This document shows, piece after piece, positions 16,971 to 26,090 of a DNA stretch of 64,000 nt. The notes under the pieces are model-generated. The model searched no databases. It was not told the origin of the DNA and saw only the letters and a list, made by a program, of their open reading frames with translations. Position numbers and translations under genes: made by a program. The stretch's first letter is position 1, and each line of letters starts with the position of its first letter. The stretch comes from Deltaproteobacteria bacterium (GTDB taxonomy: Bacteria > Desulfobacterota > Desulfomonilia > Desulfomonilales > Desulfomonilaceae): positions 62,001 to 126,000 of the forward strand of contig VGSG01000001.1 of the NCBI GenBank assembly GCA_016875095.1, read 5' to 3'.

Positions 16971-18788
16971 GTGATTCGAGACACCTACATGGACCGTATC
17001 CGCAACTTCAGCATCATCGCCCATATTGATCATGGTAAGTCTACCTTTGCGGATCGACTCCTTCAGATCACGGGAGTTGTCGGTGATCACGAGTTTCACG
17101 ATCAGATGCTCGACACTATGGACATCGAGCGAGAGCGCGGTATCACGATCAAGAGTCAGACCGTAGCGTTGCCGTACCGCGGCAAAGACGGCGCCGATTA
17201 TATTCTCAACCTCATTGATACTCCCGGTCACGCTGACTTCTCCTATGAGGTCTCTCGCGCCCTTGTCTCTTGTGACGGCGCTCTGCTGGTCATCGATGCC
17301 AGCCAAGGCATTCAGGCCCAGACGCTGGCAAACTTCTATATGGCCTTGGAACAGGACCTCGAAGTTATTCCGATAATCAACAAGATCGATCTCCCCAGCG
17401 CGGACGTGGAAGGCGTGCGGCGCCAAATAGAGAAGGACCTGGGCTTGCCTGGAGACAAGGCGGTCATGGTTTCCGCGAAAGAAGGCATCGGTATCGAAGA
17501 GGCGCTGGAGGCAATCGTTCGAGATATCCCGCCTCCCCGAGGAGATCCTGAAGCGCCGCTGAAGGCTCTGATCTTTGATTCTCATTGGGATGCGTACCGT
17601 GGCACGATCGTGCACCTGCGGATCTTCGACGGCGAGCTGAAGCCCGGTGATATCATCCGTTTGTGGTCCACGGAGAAATGCTACAAGGTTGAGGAAACCG
17701 GTGTGTTCCTCATTCAGCGGGAGCCGCAAAGCAAGCTCGTTGCGGGTGAAGTGGGATACCTGATCGCAGGTATCAAGACTGTCCGCGACACCCGCATAGG
17801 CGACACGGTCACCTTGGATAAGAGACCCTGTGATGCTCCATTGAAGGGCTTCCAGCTTGCCAAGCCGGTGGTCTTTTCCTCACTGTACCCCGTCTCTTCG
17901 GATGATTATGATGAATTGGCGGACGCGCTGGAAAAACTTAAGCTCAATGACGCCTCCTTTACCTTTGAAAAAGACCATTCCACAGCGCTGGGTCACGGCT
18001 TCAGATGTGGATTCCTTGGGTTGCTCCACTTAGAGATCGTCCAAGAACGACTGGAACGGGAATATGGGCTTTCCCTGGTCCTCACGGCCCCCTCGGTGCA
18101 GTACAATCTTGTCTTGAGGGATGGCGCGGAAGTCATCATCGACAATCCGGCGAAATATCCCGACCCAACGCACATCAAAGAGGCGCGGGAACCTTTCATC
18201 CGCGCATCGATCATCTGCCCGGATCAATACGTGGGGAATGTGATTAATCTCTGCATCGACAGGCGGGGGATTCAGAAGAACTTCAATTATCTTGACGCCA
18301 AGCGCGTCGAGCTGACCTTTGACCTCCCTTTGGCCGAGGTGCTTTTCGACTTCTACGATAAGCTCAAATCCGTATCCAAAGGATACGCTTCTTTCGATTA
18401 CGACTTCCTGGAGCACCGTCCCACGGATCTCGTCAAGGTGGATATTCTCGTAAACGGTGAGAAGGTGGATGCGCTCTCCATGCTGGCGCATCGGGACCGC
18501 GCGTACGATCGGGCGCGAAAATCCTGTGAGAGGCTCAAGAAAGAGATCCCGCGGCAACTATTCAAAATCCCCATCCAGGGAGTGATCGGCGGCAAGATAA
18601 TTTCGAGAGAAACGGTTTCCGCCTTGAGGAAAGACGTGACAGCGAAGTGCTACGGCGGGGACATCACTCGTAAGAAAAAACTCCTGGAAAAACAAAAAGA
18701 AGGAAAAAAGAGGATGAAGCTGGTGGGAAGCGTGGCCATACCTCAGGCCGCATTCCTGGCAGTTCTGAAGACCGACGAAGACGAGTAA
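16971..18788 (+). CDS. lepA: Elongation factor 4 (LepA), ribosomal back-translocase GTPase
   Basis: LepA is a translational GTPase related to EF-G that remodels stalled or newly initiated ribosomes. The 605-residue frame has G1 AHIDHGKST, switch [10 protein letters not shown], and NKIDLPSAD. It ends with the LepA-specific C-terminal domain, rich in [16 protein letters not shown] near the end. The start is uncertain: the GTG at 16971 follows GGAGGT at 13 nt, whereas an in-frame ATG at 16989 gives the family's usual length but has no ribosome site. The gene stands alone and is convergent with the MFS gene. Confidence 0.96.
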   Translation: MIRDTYMDRIRNFSIIAHIDHGKSTFADRLLQITGVVGDHEFHDQMLDTMDIERERGITIKSQTVALPYRGKDGADYILNLIDTPGHADFSYEVSRALVSCDGALLVIDASQGIQAQTLANFYMALEQDLEVIPIINKIDLPSADVEGVRRQIEKDLGLPGDKAVMVSAKEGIGIEEALEAIVRDIPPPRGDPEAPLKALIFDSHWDAYRGTIVHLRIFDGELKPGDIIRLWSTEKCYKVEETGVFLIQREPQSKLVAGEVGYLIAGIKTVRDTRIGDTVTLDKRPCDAPLKGFQLAKPVVFSSLYPVSSDDYDELADALEKLKLNDASFTFEKDHSTALGHGFRCGFLGLLHLEIVQERLEREYGLSLVLTAPSVQYNLVLRDGAEVIIDNPAKYPDPTHIKEAREPFIRASIICPDQYVGNVINLCIDRRGIQKNFNYLDAKRVELTFDLPLAEVLFDFYDKLKSVSKGYASFDYDFLEHRPTDLVKVDILVNGEKVDALSMLAHRDRAYDRARKSCERLKKEIPRQLFKIPIQGVIGGKIISRETVSALRKDVTAKCYGGDITRKKKLLEKQKEGKKRMKLVGSVAIPQAAFLAVLKTDEDE

Positions 18789-18895
18789 CAAGCCGCAGTG
18801 GAGACAATCTCCCGAGATTCCCGCCTACCTATGCGCGTCGGTCGCGAGAAGCATTTGCCTGGGCGAGCCTCGTGCCTGCCCGGATCCCTGAAATG

Positions 18896-20059
18896 TCAGG
18901 CGGGTGAGCGTTTGGCTGCGGCCGTGCCCCAAATCATATAGATTGAGATCGCTGCGGCCAGGTACACTAGGATTCCGCCGACCATATACATCGCGGCTAG
19001 GCCGGTCAGCTCCGCCACATAACCCCACACAAGCATGGAGACATTGATTCCCGCGCCGAATGAGCCGGTGAACAGCCCCACCACGGCAGCTCGATTGGTT
19101 TCCCGTGATCTGTCTACCATTTGCGCCATCATGGCAGGATAGGAGAGGCCCTGGAGCAGCCCAAAGAGCACCCCCAGTATCACCATGTGCCACACGGTGG
19201 AGATCATCGATGTGAGGATCAACATGGATCCGAATCCCAAGAGACAAGCAAATATGAGTCTCTTCCGACTCACCCGGTCCGCAATCTCTCCAAGCAGAAC
19301 CCTGACGACCACGAGACTGACCCCGTAACAGGTGAAGAAGACACCCGCGCGTAGCCCAATGCTTTTGGCGTAAAGCGGGAAGAAAGTGTTCATGGCGGCG
19401 AACGCGCTGCCAAAGATCGCAGCCACGATCATCATGATGTAATGCCGGTCTCTGAACGCGGTGGGAAAGAAATCGCGAAGACCTTCGTGTCCTGCTTTCC
19501 GACTGGGTTCCTTCACCATCAGCGCCAGACCGAAGCCCAGGAGGCCGAAGCCTGTGAGGAGCAAGAAAAAGGCGGGGAATCCCCACGCAAGGAGCACGGT
19601 CTCCCCCAAGTACGGGCCGACGGCCACTGCAAGAGAACCGGAAACGCCAAAGATTCCGATTCCTTGCGCGCGATGCTCCGGAGGAATCAGGTCAACCACC
19701 CCGGTGGAGCATCCGTTGAAACACGCGGCAAAAGCCACGCCTTGCAACAACCTCACCAGAATCATCAACGGAGAATAGGCGTCAAACAGAAGAAACCCCA
19801 CATTGGAAACACCTGCGAGGAACACACCCGCAACGATAAATATTTTGCGCCCGTACTTGTCCATGAGAGGAGTGAGAAGCGGGATTGATCCCAGCGAAGT
19901 CACTCCCAGCGAACCCATCACAATTCCCGCGTCCGCAACATCCCCTCCTATTTCCACGATGTAAAGGGGAAGATAGGTCCAGGTGGCCATGATGAGGAAC
20001 AAGCAGAGATTGGTTGCCGACAAGAGTTGAAACTGGGCGTTGAGAATAATGCTTTTCAT
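18896..20059 (-). CDS. Major facilitator superfamily transporter
   Basis: The 387-residue protein has the 12-helix MFS layout. The family signature between helices 2 and 3 is present as MDKYGRKIF and its repeat as ADRVSRKRL in the second half. Substrates of such single MFS genes cannot be inferred; the closest general type is a drug- or metabolite-efflux permease. The frame stays open to 20209, but the extra 50 residues are not hydrophobic and not MFS-like, so I use the ATG at 20059, which begins right before the first helix. The ribosome site is weak for either start. It is convergent with lepA. Confidence 0.85.
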   Translation of the reverse strand: MKSIILNAQFQLLSATNLCLFLIMATWTYLPLYIVEIGGDVADAGIVMGSLGVTSLGSIPLLTPLMDKYGRKIFIVAGVFLAGVSNVGFLLFDAYSPLMILVRLLQGVAFAACFNGCSTGVVDLIPPEHRAQGIGIFGVSGSLAVAVGPYLGETVLLAWGFPAFFLLLTGFGLLGFGLALMVKEPSRKAGHEGLRDFFPTAFRDRHYIMMIVAAIFGSAFAAMNTFFPLYAKSIGLRAGVFFTCYGVSLVVVRVLLGEIADRVSRKRLIFACLLGFGSMLILTSMISTVWHMVILGVLFGLLQGLSYPAMMAQMVDRSRETNRAAVVGLFTGSFGAGINVSMLVWGYVAELTGLAAMYMVGGILVYLAAAISIYMIWGTAAAKRSPA

Positions 20060-20250
20060 CGAAAGGTCGATTCCGCGGCCACATCGGGCGCGCGAGAAAT
20101 AAGGGCCGGCGTCCGATGAGATCCTCATCCTGTTAATGCGGCTGATAAGCTCTTCCAAAATACCGGGGAGGTCCTTTACCAAACAAGGCCTCCCCGTCAG
20201 AGCGTTCAAAAGCCTTTGGTTTTTCCGGCGCTTGCTGAAATGCCCCTCAT

Positions 20251-20598
20251 TCAGCGCGATTCAGTGTCGCCCCGCGGCGCCGCATCCCAGCTTCTCTCTC
20301 CGCCCCCCTTATCTCTCCAAATATACCTGCGGGGGGATCTCGCACCGGGTTCGATCGGCTGCGGCTGAGTTTGCGGCTCAGCCTGTCCGCCATAGGCGGC
20401 TGGTGGATCGACCGGGGCCGTTTGAGTCTGTGCGCCCTCCTCAGGAGTAGACATACTTCTGCTCCCGCTGCCGATGTCTTCCTCGTAAATCTGCCGCTTA
20501 GCGGTGGATTCTTTCCGTTCGGGCATAATGGAGCCGCATCCCGTCACAGAGAGCACGGCAAAGAATAGAAGGAGCGGTGTGAAGATCATCCGAACCAC
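20251..20598 (-). CDS. Small lipoprotein, proline/glutamine-rich
   Basis: The 115-residue product has a lipoprotein signal: hydrophobic FTPLLLFFAVLS followed by the lipobox VTGC, with Cys near residue 21 as the lipidated residue. The mature part is unstructured, rich in Pro, Gln, Glu, Thr and Gly (QTQTAPVDPP), without a recognisable domain. The GTG at 20598 lies 6 nt after AGGAG. It sits between the MFS gene and the CAP protein, all on the minus strand but widely spaced. TATAAT on the minus strand at 20661-20656 may belong to its promoter. Localisation is clear, function unknown. Confidence 0.7.
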   Translation of the reverse strand: MVRMIFTPLLLFFAVLSVTGCGSIMPERKESTAKRQIYEEDIGSGSRSMSTPEEGAQTQTAPVDPPAAYGGQAEPQTQPQPIEPGARSPRRYIWRDKGGGERSWDAAPRGDTESR

Positions 20599-20714
20599 TG
20601 GATTCTCCTGGGCGCTTTGCCGGACTTCGCTCAGGTAAACGTAGCGTTAATATAAATTATACGACACTTCGCTGTTCAGGGCACACAATTCGGCTGGGTT
20701 TTTCTCCCTTTTGT

Positions 20715-21344
20715 TCAGCGGGATCTGCCCGGTTCAGGAGAGAACACCTGGGTGGCGTATCCCAGGTTGTTACGACACCGGAGCACACCTATTCCAAGAT
20801 ATCGGTGCCCGGGGTTTAGAATGTTCTTCTTATGGGTCTTGCTCCTCATCCAACCGTGGACAACCTCCGCCGCCCACTTTTCTGCGTCCCGGTCCCACGT
20901 CCTGTACCCGATGTTCTCTGCTCCCGCGCCCACGCCGGCGAGTTTGAGCCTCTCGGAGAATTTCCTCCATCCTTTCGGGAAGGAGTCCGACTCATGTTCA
21001 AAGGCGCCCGTAGAGCACATGTGCTCACTATGTTTGCGTGCAACCGCTCTAAGCGACTTGGTAGGTTCCAAAGGTCGCAGCCCGTGTTCATGGCGTTGCG
21101 CGTTGGTGAACCTCAACACGGAGCGCTCCGCCGCTTGGATTGCCTGCAAAGCGGAATCAAGGGTCGACGGACGAACCGCGGGATCGGCCCACGACAGGCC
21201 CGCAGACCAGAGTACGGCGAGCAACCCGAGCGCGGCCGGGAGTGGGGACATGTTGCCGGACACCCATGCTCCGAGACATGTAAGACCCATCCGTGACATG
21301 ATGAGTGCAAGCTGCCTACTAGACCGACAGACACTCATTTTCAT
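20715..21344 (-). CDS. Exported CAP-domain (SCP/PR1) protein
   Basis: The 209-residue frame (start ATG at 21344, GGAGAGG 7 nt upstream) has a long N-region and a hydrophobic signal segment, PLPAALGLLAVLWSAGLSWA. The CAP domain then begins at VLRFTNAQRHEHGLRPL. CAP motifs are visible: the first His in ARKHSEHM, then GAENIGYRTW, VVHGWMRSKTHKKNILNPGH, and GIGV. CAP proteins of bacteria are secreted; many appear in spore, cell-wall or stress settings, with activities still debated. The longer frame to 21467 adds no signal and lacks a ribosome site. It is divergent from the thiolase gene. Confidence 0.83.
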   Translation of the reverse strand: MKMSVCRSSRQLALIMSRMGLTCLGAWVSGNMSPLPAALGLLAVLWSAGLSWADPAVRPSTLDSALQAIQAAERSVLRFTNAQRHEHGLRPLEPTKSLRAVARKHSEHMCSTGAFEHESDSFPKGWRKFSERLKLAGVGAGAENIGYRTWDRDAEKWAAEVVHGWMRSKTHKKNILNPGHRYLGIGVLRCRNNLGYATQVFSPEPGRSR

Positions 21345-21414
21345 ATGAAGCGGCCTCTCCGCGTTTGCGCCCGCATTTTCCGTTTGCCATGCAAGCCACT
21401 GACGTTTATACTTA

Positions 21415-21438
21415 AAAATCGGCCTTGTCCAGCCGATT
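21415..21438 (-). terminator. Hairpin with T tail on the minus strand
   Basis: On the minus strand AAATCGGC pairs with GCCGATTT around an 8-nt loop, followed by TTTAAG, giving a short terminator-like element between the divergent CAP and thiolase genes. It may stop antisense transcripts from the thiolase side, or attenuate the CAP gene. Confidence 0.4.
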
Positions 21439-21523
21439 TGTGACCCTGCTAGCCGACAAGAAAGCATATAGCATCGCCTTCATGCTGTAAGGTTCAAGGC
21501 ACACGGCCAAGGAGGATTTGTTC

Positions 21524-22705
21524 ATGACAGAAGTTGTGATCGTTAACGCAGTGCGTACGCCTGTTGGAACATTCGGCGGCGCCCTGAAAGATGTCTCTGC
21601 GGTGACCCTGGGAGCAACCGTGGTGCAAGAGCTTTTGAGACGAACCGGACTCAATCCGGTTGACGTGGAGGAACTCATATTCGGGTGCGTGCTCCAGGCA
21701 GGGCTGGGCCAAAATGTGGCCCGCCAAGTCCTTATCCAGTCGGGGATTCCTAAGGAAGTCCCGGCAATGACCATTAACAAGGTCTGCGCATCCGGTTTGA
21801 GAGCCGTTTCTCTGGCCGCGCAGTGCGTCAAGGCAGGCGACGCGCACGTGATCGTGGCGGGCGGCGCTGAAAACATGTCCGCGGCGCCGTACGCGATTTC
21901 CAAGGCAAGATGGGGGGCCCGCCTCAATGACGACACGGTGGTTGACTTAATGATACACGACGGTCTGTGGGAGATCTTTAACCGATATCATATGGGGATC
22001 ACAGCGGAAAACGTTGCTGAGCAGTGCGGGATTTCGCGGGCGGAGCAGGACGATTTCGGCATGGAGAGCCAGGCCAGGGCTGCCAGAGCCATACAATCAG
22101 GTCGATTCAAGGACGAGATAGTTCCTGTTCTGATCCCGCAGCGCAAAGGCGATCCCAAGATCTTTGACACTGACGAACATCCGCGTCAGACCAATAAGGA
22201 ACTTATGGCCAAACTGAAACCCGCGTTCAAGAAGGACGGGACGGTCACTGCGGGCAATGCTTCAGGGATCAACGACGGGGCGGCCGCCGTGCTGGTCATG
22301 TCTGCGGAAAAGGCCAAGGAAAAAGGGATGAAGCCCATGGCGCGGATCGTTTCTTACGCCTCGTCGGGCGTGGATCCGAAAGTTATGGGCCTGGGCCCCA
22401 TACCGGCCACCCGCAAGGCCCTGGAAAAAGCAAACCTGACTATCCACGACATTGACCTGGTCGAAGCAAACGAAGCATTTGCGGCCCAGACGCTCGCTTG
22501 CAAGAAGGATCTGGGTTTCAATCCCGATATCACCAACGTGAACGGCGGCGCGATTGCGATCGGTCACCCAATAGGGGCTTCGGGGGCCAGGATCCTGACG
22601 ACCCTCCTTCACGAAATGAACAAAAGGCCTGAGGTCAAGCGCGGGCTCGCCACGCTGTGCGTTGGCGGGGGGATGGGCGCTGCCATGATTGTGGAAAAAA
22701 TCTGA
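21524..22705 (+). CDS. Acetyl-CoA acetyltransferase (thiolase)
   Basis: Thiolases condense two acetyl-CoA or cleave 3-ketoacyl-CoA. The 393-residue sequence has all three active-site blocks: the nucleophilic Cys in [11 protein letters not shown] (about residue 88), the His in [10 protein letters not shown], and the second Cys in [10 protein letters not shown]. The opening [16 protein letters not shown] is typical. I use the ATG at 21524 (AAGGAGG 8 nt upstream) and not the TTG two codons earlier. The gene stands alone, with lipB after it; biosynthetic or degradative direction cannot be decided. In a fatty- or aromatic-acid-degrading anaerobe the degradative role is plausible. Confidence 0.93.
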   Translation: MTEVVIVNAVRTPVGTFGGALKDVSAVTLGATVVQELLRRTGLNPVDVEELIFGCVLQAGLGQNVARQVLIQSGIPKEVPAMTINKVCASGLRAVSLAAQCVKAGDAHVIVAGGAENMSAAPYAISKARWGARLNDDTVVDLMIHDGLWEIFNRYHMGITAENVAEQCGISRAEQDDFGMESQARAARAIQSGRFKDEIVPVLIPQRKGDPKIFDTDEHPRQTNKELMAKLKPAFKKDGTVTAGNASGINDGAAAVLVMSAEKAKEKGMKPMARIVSYASSGVDPKVMGLGPIPATRKALEKANLTIHDIDLVEANEAFAAQTLACKKDLGFNPDITNVNGGAIAIGHPIGASGARILTTLLHEMNKRPEVKRGLATLCVGGGMGAAMIVEKI

Positions 22706-22758
22706 TCTTTAGCGCTGGTGGAGCGCCTCGACGAACCCAGGCCCGTCCGGTGTGATCC

Positions 22759-23463
22759 GTGTTGGCTGGATTCCCCGCAAGAAATGCCCTAAGAAAAGTG
22801 CTCCTGGTCGACCTACCGCGCACCGAATATCAGGATGCGCTGAGGAGCCAGCAAGCGATCATCGAGCGGAAGCTCTTGCGCGGCGGACCTGACACCCTCC
22901 TCCTGCTGGAGCATCCGCCGACGATTACTCTCGGGAAGCGAGGTCTCGATTCGCACGTCCTCATGCCACGAGATCAACTGAAAGCTCGCGGTGTGGCGTT
23001 TTATAACGTGGATAGAGGCGGTGGCGCCACGTACCACGGCCCCGGCCAACTCGTGGGCTATCCTATATTCGATCTGACGAACCCGCGACGGAGAATCCGT
23101 GACTATGTCTCGATGCTAGAGGAGACAATCATACGAACACTCGCGAACTTCGGGGTGTCGGGTTTCAGACAAGATGGGAAAGTGGGCGTCTGGACCGACA
23201 CGCACGACAAGATAGCTTCTATCGGTATCAGGATCCGGCGCGGGATCACGTCGCACGGATTTAGCCTGAATGTGGATTTAGAGATCGATCCTCAGGAGCT
23301 GATTATCTCCTGCGACATGCCTGACGCCCGAATGGTTAGCCTCAATCAGATATCGGAGACGCCCGTTAGCCTGGAGTTGGTCAAAGAGGCCATAGCCAGA
23401 GAGCTTAGCGGCGTCTTCGATGTATGGCTTGAACGCTCTTCGCTTGAAATGGCTACGGCCTGA
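22759..23463 (+). CDS. lipB: Octanoyl-[ACP]:protein N-octanoyltransferase
   Basis: LipB moves octanoyl groups from acyl-carrier protein onto lipoyl domains, the first step of lipoate synthesis. Family motifs are present in 234 residues: LLLEHPPTITLGKR, the glycine-rich RGGGATYHGPGQLVGYPI, the catalytic Lys in DKIASIGIR, HGFSLNV, and the catalytic Cys in IISCDMPDA. The usual P-C-G at that Cys is replaced here by S-C-D, a modest deviation. The start is uncertain between GTG codons at 22759 and 22798. The partner lipA is not in the window. Confidence 0.92.
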   Translation: MLAGFPARNALRKVLLVDLPRTEYQDALRSQQAIIERKLLRGGPDTLLLLEHPPTITLGKRGLDSHVLMPRDQLKARGVAFYNVDRGGGATYHGPGQLVGYPIFDLTNPRRRIRDYVSMLEETIIRTLANFGVSGFRQDGKVGVWTDTHDKIASIGIRIRRGITSHGFSLNVDLEIDPQELIISCDMPDARMVSLNQISETPVSLELVKEAIARELSGVFDVWLERSSLEMATA

Positions 23464-23540
23464 GGGTTTTTTCGCGTCTATGGCGGCGCCTTCTCCATAA
23501 GGAAGCCTGTTCCCATGAGCAATCCTACCGGGATCGGCCG

Positions 23541-24707
23541 ATGACCGTGCTCTTCACCTACTGTCTGCGCAGCATCAGATCGAGAAAGATCACCACGGGT
23601 CTTACAGCCGGGGGCATGGCCCTGGTAACTTTCGTCTTTGTGGCCGTTTTGATGCTGGCTGAAGGGTTAGAGCGCACGCTTACGGAGACGGGCCACCCGG
23701 AGAACGCCATAGCGCTGCGAGGATCCGCCGAGACCGAGGTAAGTAGCGTAATTTCCAGGGGTGAGGCATCCATTATTGAGAACCAGCCCCAGATCGAGCG
23801 TGACCCTGCGGGCGAGCCGGTTGTGGCAAAGGAAACGCTGGTGCTGGTTGCCCTCCCGAAGGTGGAATCGGGCGCATTGGCCCACGTGACGGTTCGTGGC
23901 GTCGGGCCCCAGTCCTTCGCGCTCCGGCCTCAGGTAAAACTCGTGGCGGGCAGGATGTTTCGGCCGGGATCCCGTGAGATTATTGTGGGGAGCAGCATCG
24001 CGCGGAGGATCGAAAGCTGCGGTGTCGGCTCCCAACCTCAATTTGCCCTGAGCCGCTGGATGGTGGTGGGGATTTTCGACGCGGCCAATACCGCTTTTGA
24101 TTCCGAGATATGGGGTGACGTGGACCAACTGATGTCCGCGTTTCGTAGGAACAGCTATTCCGCGATCCTTGCACGCGTGCCGGGACGGGACGATTTTCAG
24201 GAATTCAGCGCACAATTGCAGAGTGACCCCCGTTTTACCATCCAGGTGAAGCGGGAACTGGAATTCTACCAAAGTCAATCTGAGATGATGGCCAAGTTCA
24301 TCCGTATCCTGGGAATGGGCATGACGATTTTCTTTAGTCTTGGCGCGATTCTAGGCGCCATGGTCACCATGTACGCCGCGGTGGCCAACCGCACTGCGGA
24401 AATAGGCGCGCTGAGGGCGCTAGGATTTACGCGGGCCGACATCCTTTCAGCGTTTCTGGTCGAGTCCCTCATGATCGGAGTGATCGGCGGCTTGGTCGGT
24501 CTGGTGTGCGGTTCATTGCTGCAACTCCTAACGATTTCCACCCTCAACTGGCAGACTTTTTCCGAACTAGCCTTCGGATTCAAGCTCACTCCGCAGATAT
24601 CCGCTTATAGTCTTGCATTTGCCGCTGTAATGGGCTTTTTCGGTGGTTTGCTCCCGGCATGGAGAGCAGCCAGGCTCAAGATCGTAGAGGCCCTCAGGGC
24701 TTCGTAG
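23541..24707 (+). CDS. ABC transporter permease, FtsX/MacB type
   Basis: The 388-residue protein begins with a positively charged cytoplasmic leader and one membrane helix (TAGGMALVTFVFVAVLMLAE, about 24-42). A large periplasmic domain (about 45-250) follows, then three C-terminal helices in the FtsX pattern (about 255-285, 312-335, 350-375) with NRTAEIGALRALGF. Permeases of this class drive periplasmic work or export of lipids and drugs together with an ATPase. No ATPase or membrane-fusion gene is next to it here, so its partners must be encoded elsewhere or it is an orphan. It follows lipB by 77 nt. Confidence 0.83.
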   Translation: MTVLFTYCLRSIRSRKITTGLTAGGMALVTFVFVAVLMLAEGLERTLTETGHPENAIALRGSAETEVSSVISRGEASIIENQPQIERDPAGEPVVAKETLVLVALPKVESGALAHVTVRGVGPQSFALRPQVKLVAGRMFRPGSREIIVGSSIARRIESCGVGSQPQFALSRWMVVGIFDAANTAFDSEIWGDVDQLMSAFRRNSYSAILARVPGRDDFQEFSAQLQSDPRFTIQVKRELEFYQSQSEMMAKFIRILGMGMTIFFSLGAILGAMVTMYAAVANRTAEIGALRALGFTRADILSAFLVESLMIGVIGGLVGLVCGSLLQLLTISTLNWQTFSELAFGFKLTPQISAYSLAFAAVMGFFGGLLPAWRAARLKIVEALRAS

Positions 24708-24873
24708 TCCCAAGAGACACGTTGATCAAACCGGCTACCCGCTATATTCTGAAAGCAGAGGGCTCGCGCGTGAACGGCCGCGCACGGGGCCGGCGCCCCC
24801 CGTCGTCATGTCGAGGCCCTCGCTGGAGAATGAACCTGTTTCACCAAGGCCGATTCCTGAAAAGGGGGTCCCC

Positions 24874-25125
24874 ATGAAGACGGTTCAACCTGGCGATCAG
24901 GTGGTAAGCATGGCTCCAGACGGGGCAAACGTCGAGGTGTACAGTGTGGTCAAAGTCCTTCCGGATGGCGTGCAGGTGGGTGAGAGTTCAGGCAAACTCT
25001 CTATAACCGCAATTCGTCTGTACGACGAACGAACGGTCCAACAGATACTGGAAAAAAGCAGAAAGATAACCACGCTCAAACAGGAAATTCGATCCCTGTA
25101 CGAAGGCATGGATCGCATTGCCTGA
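24874..25125 (+). CDS. Hypothetical 83-residue protein
   Basis: I do not recognise a family. The ATG at 24874 follows a G-rich ribosome site (AAAGGGGG). The first half is beta-like (QPGDQVVSMAPDGANVEVYS, then VLPDGVQVGE), reminiscent of a small SH3/KOW-like barrel. The second half is a single amphipathic helix (EKSRKITTLKQEIRSLYEGM) that could form a coiled coil. The frame extends upstream to 24808 without support. It lies between the ABC permease and the convergent TPR gene. Evidence is coding appearance only. Confidence 0.5.
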   Translation: MKTVQPGDQVVSMAPDGANVEVYSVVKVLPDGVQVGESSGKLSITAIRLYDERTVQQILEKSRKITTLKQEIRSLYEGMDRIA

Positions 25126-25227
25126 TCAGATCGGAACGCTACAGGCCGCGAGAATGTTGAGTCGCTGGGTCACGCTGTACGGCGTTGAGAGAAGAGAGTT
25201 CTTGCAAGTAAAGCTCGGAGCTTCCGT

Positions 25228-25683
25228 TTACCTTTTCTTGGATTCTCTTATTTTTTCTTCGGCTTGGGTCATCCAGACCTTAAGAATGGACCTCCATTTG
25301 GAATTCTTTACGAGCGGCAGGGCCCGCCGATACATCTCTAAGGCCCGGATGTAGTCACCCTTTCTCTCGTACAATTTCCCCAGGTATTCGAGGGCCAGAT
25401 AGTTGTCGGGCTTAAGCTGGAGCGCCTTTTCGTAATCTGATGCCGCCTCGTCCAGCCGTTGAGCCATTTCGAGCGCCACCGCGCGGTGGAAGTAAATCTC
25501 CGGATTTGCCCCATCCTCCTGAACCGCGCGAGTGTACCACTGAATGGCCTCGTCCCACTCACGGGCCATTGCAGCCCGGTAACCTTCTCGAAGGAAGTCC
25601 TGCGCGCGTGAAGCAACGGCAGCCTGCCAGGGTCCGATGATACCCATCAGAGCGACACAGGTTACCAGCGCACGTCGTATCAT
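25228..25683 (-). CDS. Exported TPR-repeat protein
   Basis: The 151-residue product (ATG at 25683, GGAG 8 nt upstream) has a signal peptide (ALVTCVALMGIIGPWQAAVA, likely cut after AVA near residue 24). About three tetratricopeptide repeats follow: one from residue 28 (AQDFLREGYRAAMAREWDEA), then YFHRAVALEMAQRLDEAASD, and LEYLGKLYERKGDYIRALEM. TPR modules mediate protein contacts, here in the periplasm. The longer frame to 25794 is not supported. It is convergent with the 83-residue gene. No partner can be named. Confidence 0.75.
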   Translation of the reverse strand: MIRRALVTCVALMGIIGPWQAAVASRAQDFLREGYRAAMAREWDEAIQWYTRAVQEDGANPEIYFHRAVALEMAQRLDEAASDYEKALQLKPDNYLALEYLGKLYERKGDYIRALEMYRRALPLVKNSKWRSILKVWMTQAEEKIRESKKR

Positions 25684-26090
25684 GCGGGCGTCTCCGAATT
25701 TGATGGGCGAATAAATGAGTGGCCCGGGTGTTCTATGCCCGAGAGCAGCCCTCTCACGACCGGCCTCGTTCGGCCGCGCTGTTCGGCTTAACAAACGGAA
25801 TAAGTTAGAAATTTAGCATAAGCGCTGGGTCAGCGCAAGTGGTAACTCGGGCTCGGCGGCCATCTGAAGGTCGGCAAGATCTGAGCCGACAGGTCGTGAT
25901 GACCAAGTCCCTCCGTGGCGCCAGGGGCCGCTGGAAGAGGTTGCGGATGGTGAGAGCTCTTGGTGGAGAGGTCCCTACGGCGCCTCGTAAGGCTCTCGGT
26001 TTTGACATTTCTCCTCGCGTTACTAATGTTACGAATATAGGGCGATGAATTGGCCATGGTCATAGGCAAAACCTATTCAGGGGGCACAAG
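25684..26090. other. Intergenic region upstream of the NifS-like gene
   Basis: This 407-nt gap between divergent genes holds no credible coding sequence. It contains a perfect short palindrome, GCGCTG-GGT-CAGCGC (25822-25836), whose 14-nt core recurs at 62369-62382. A consensus -35 hexamer TTGACA lies at 26002-26007 without a convincing -10 at 16-18 nt. The run before the NifS-like ATG contains the ribosome-site-like AGGGGG. A regulated promoter for the downstream operon is plausible but not demonstrated. Confidence 0.35.
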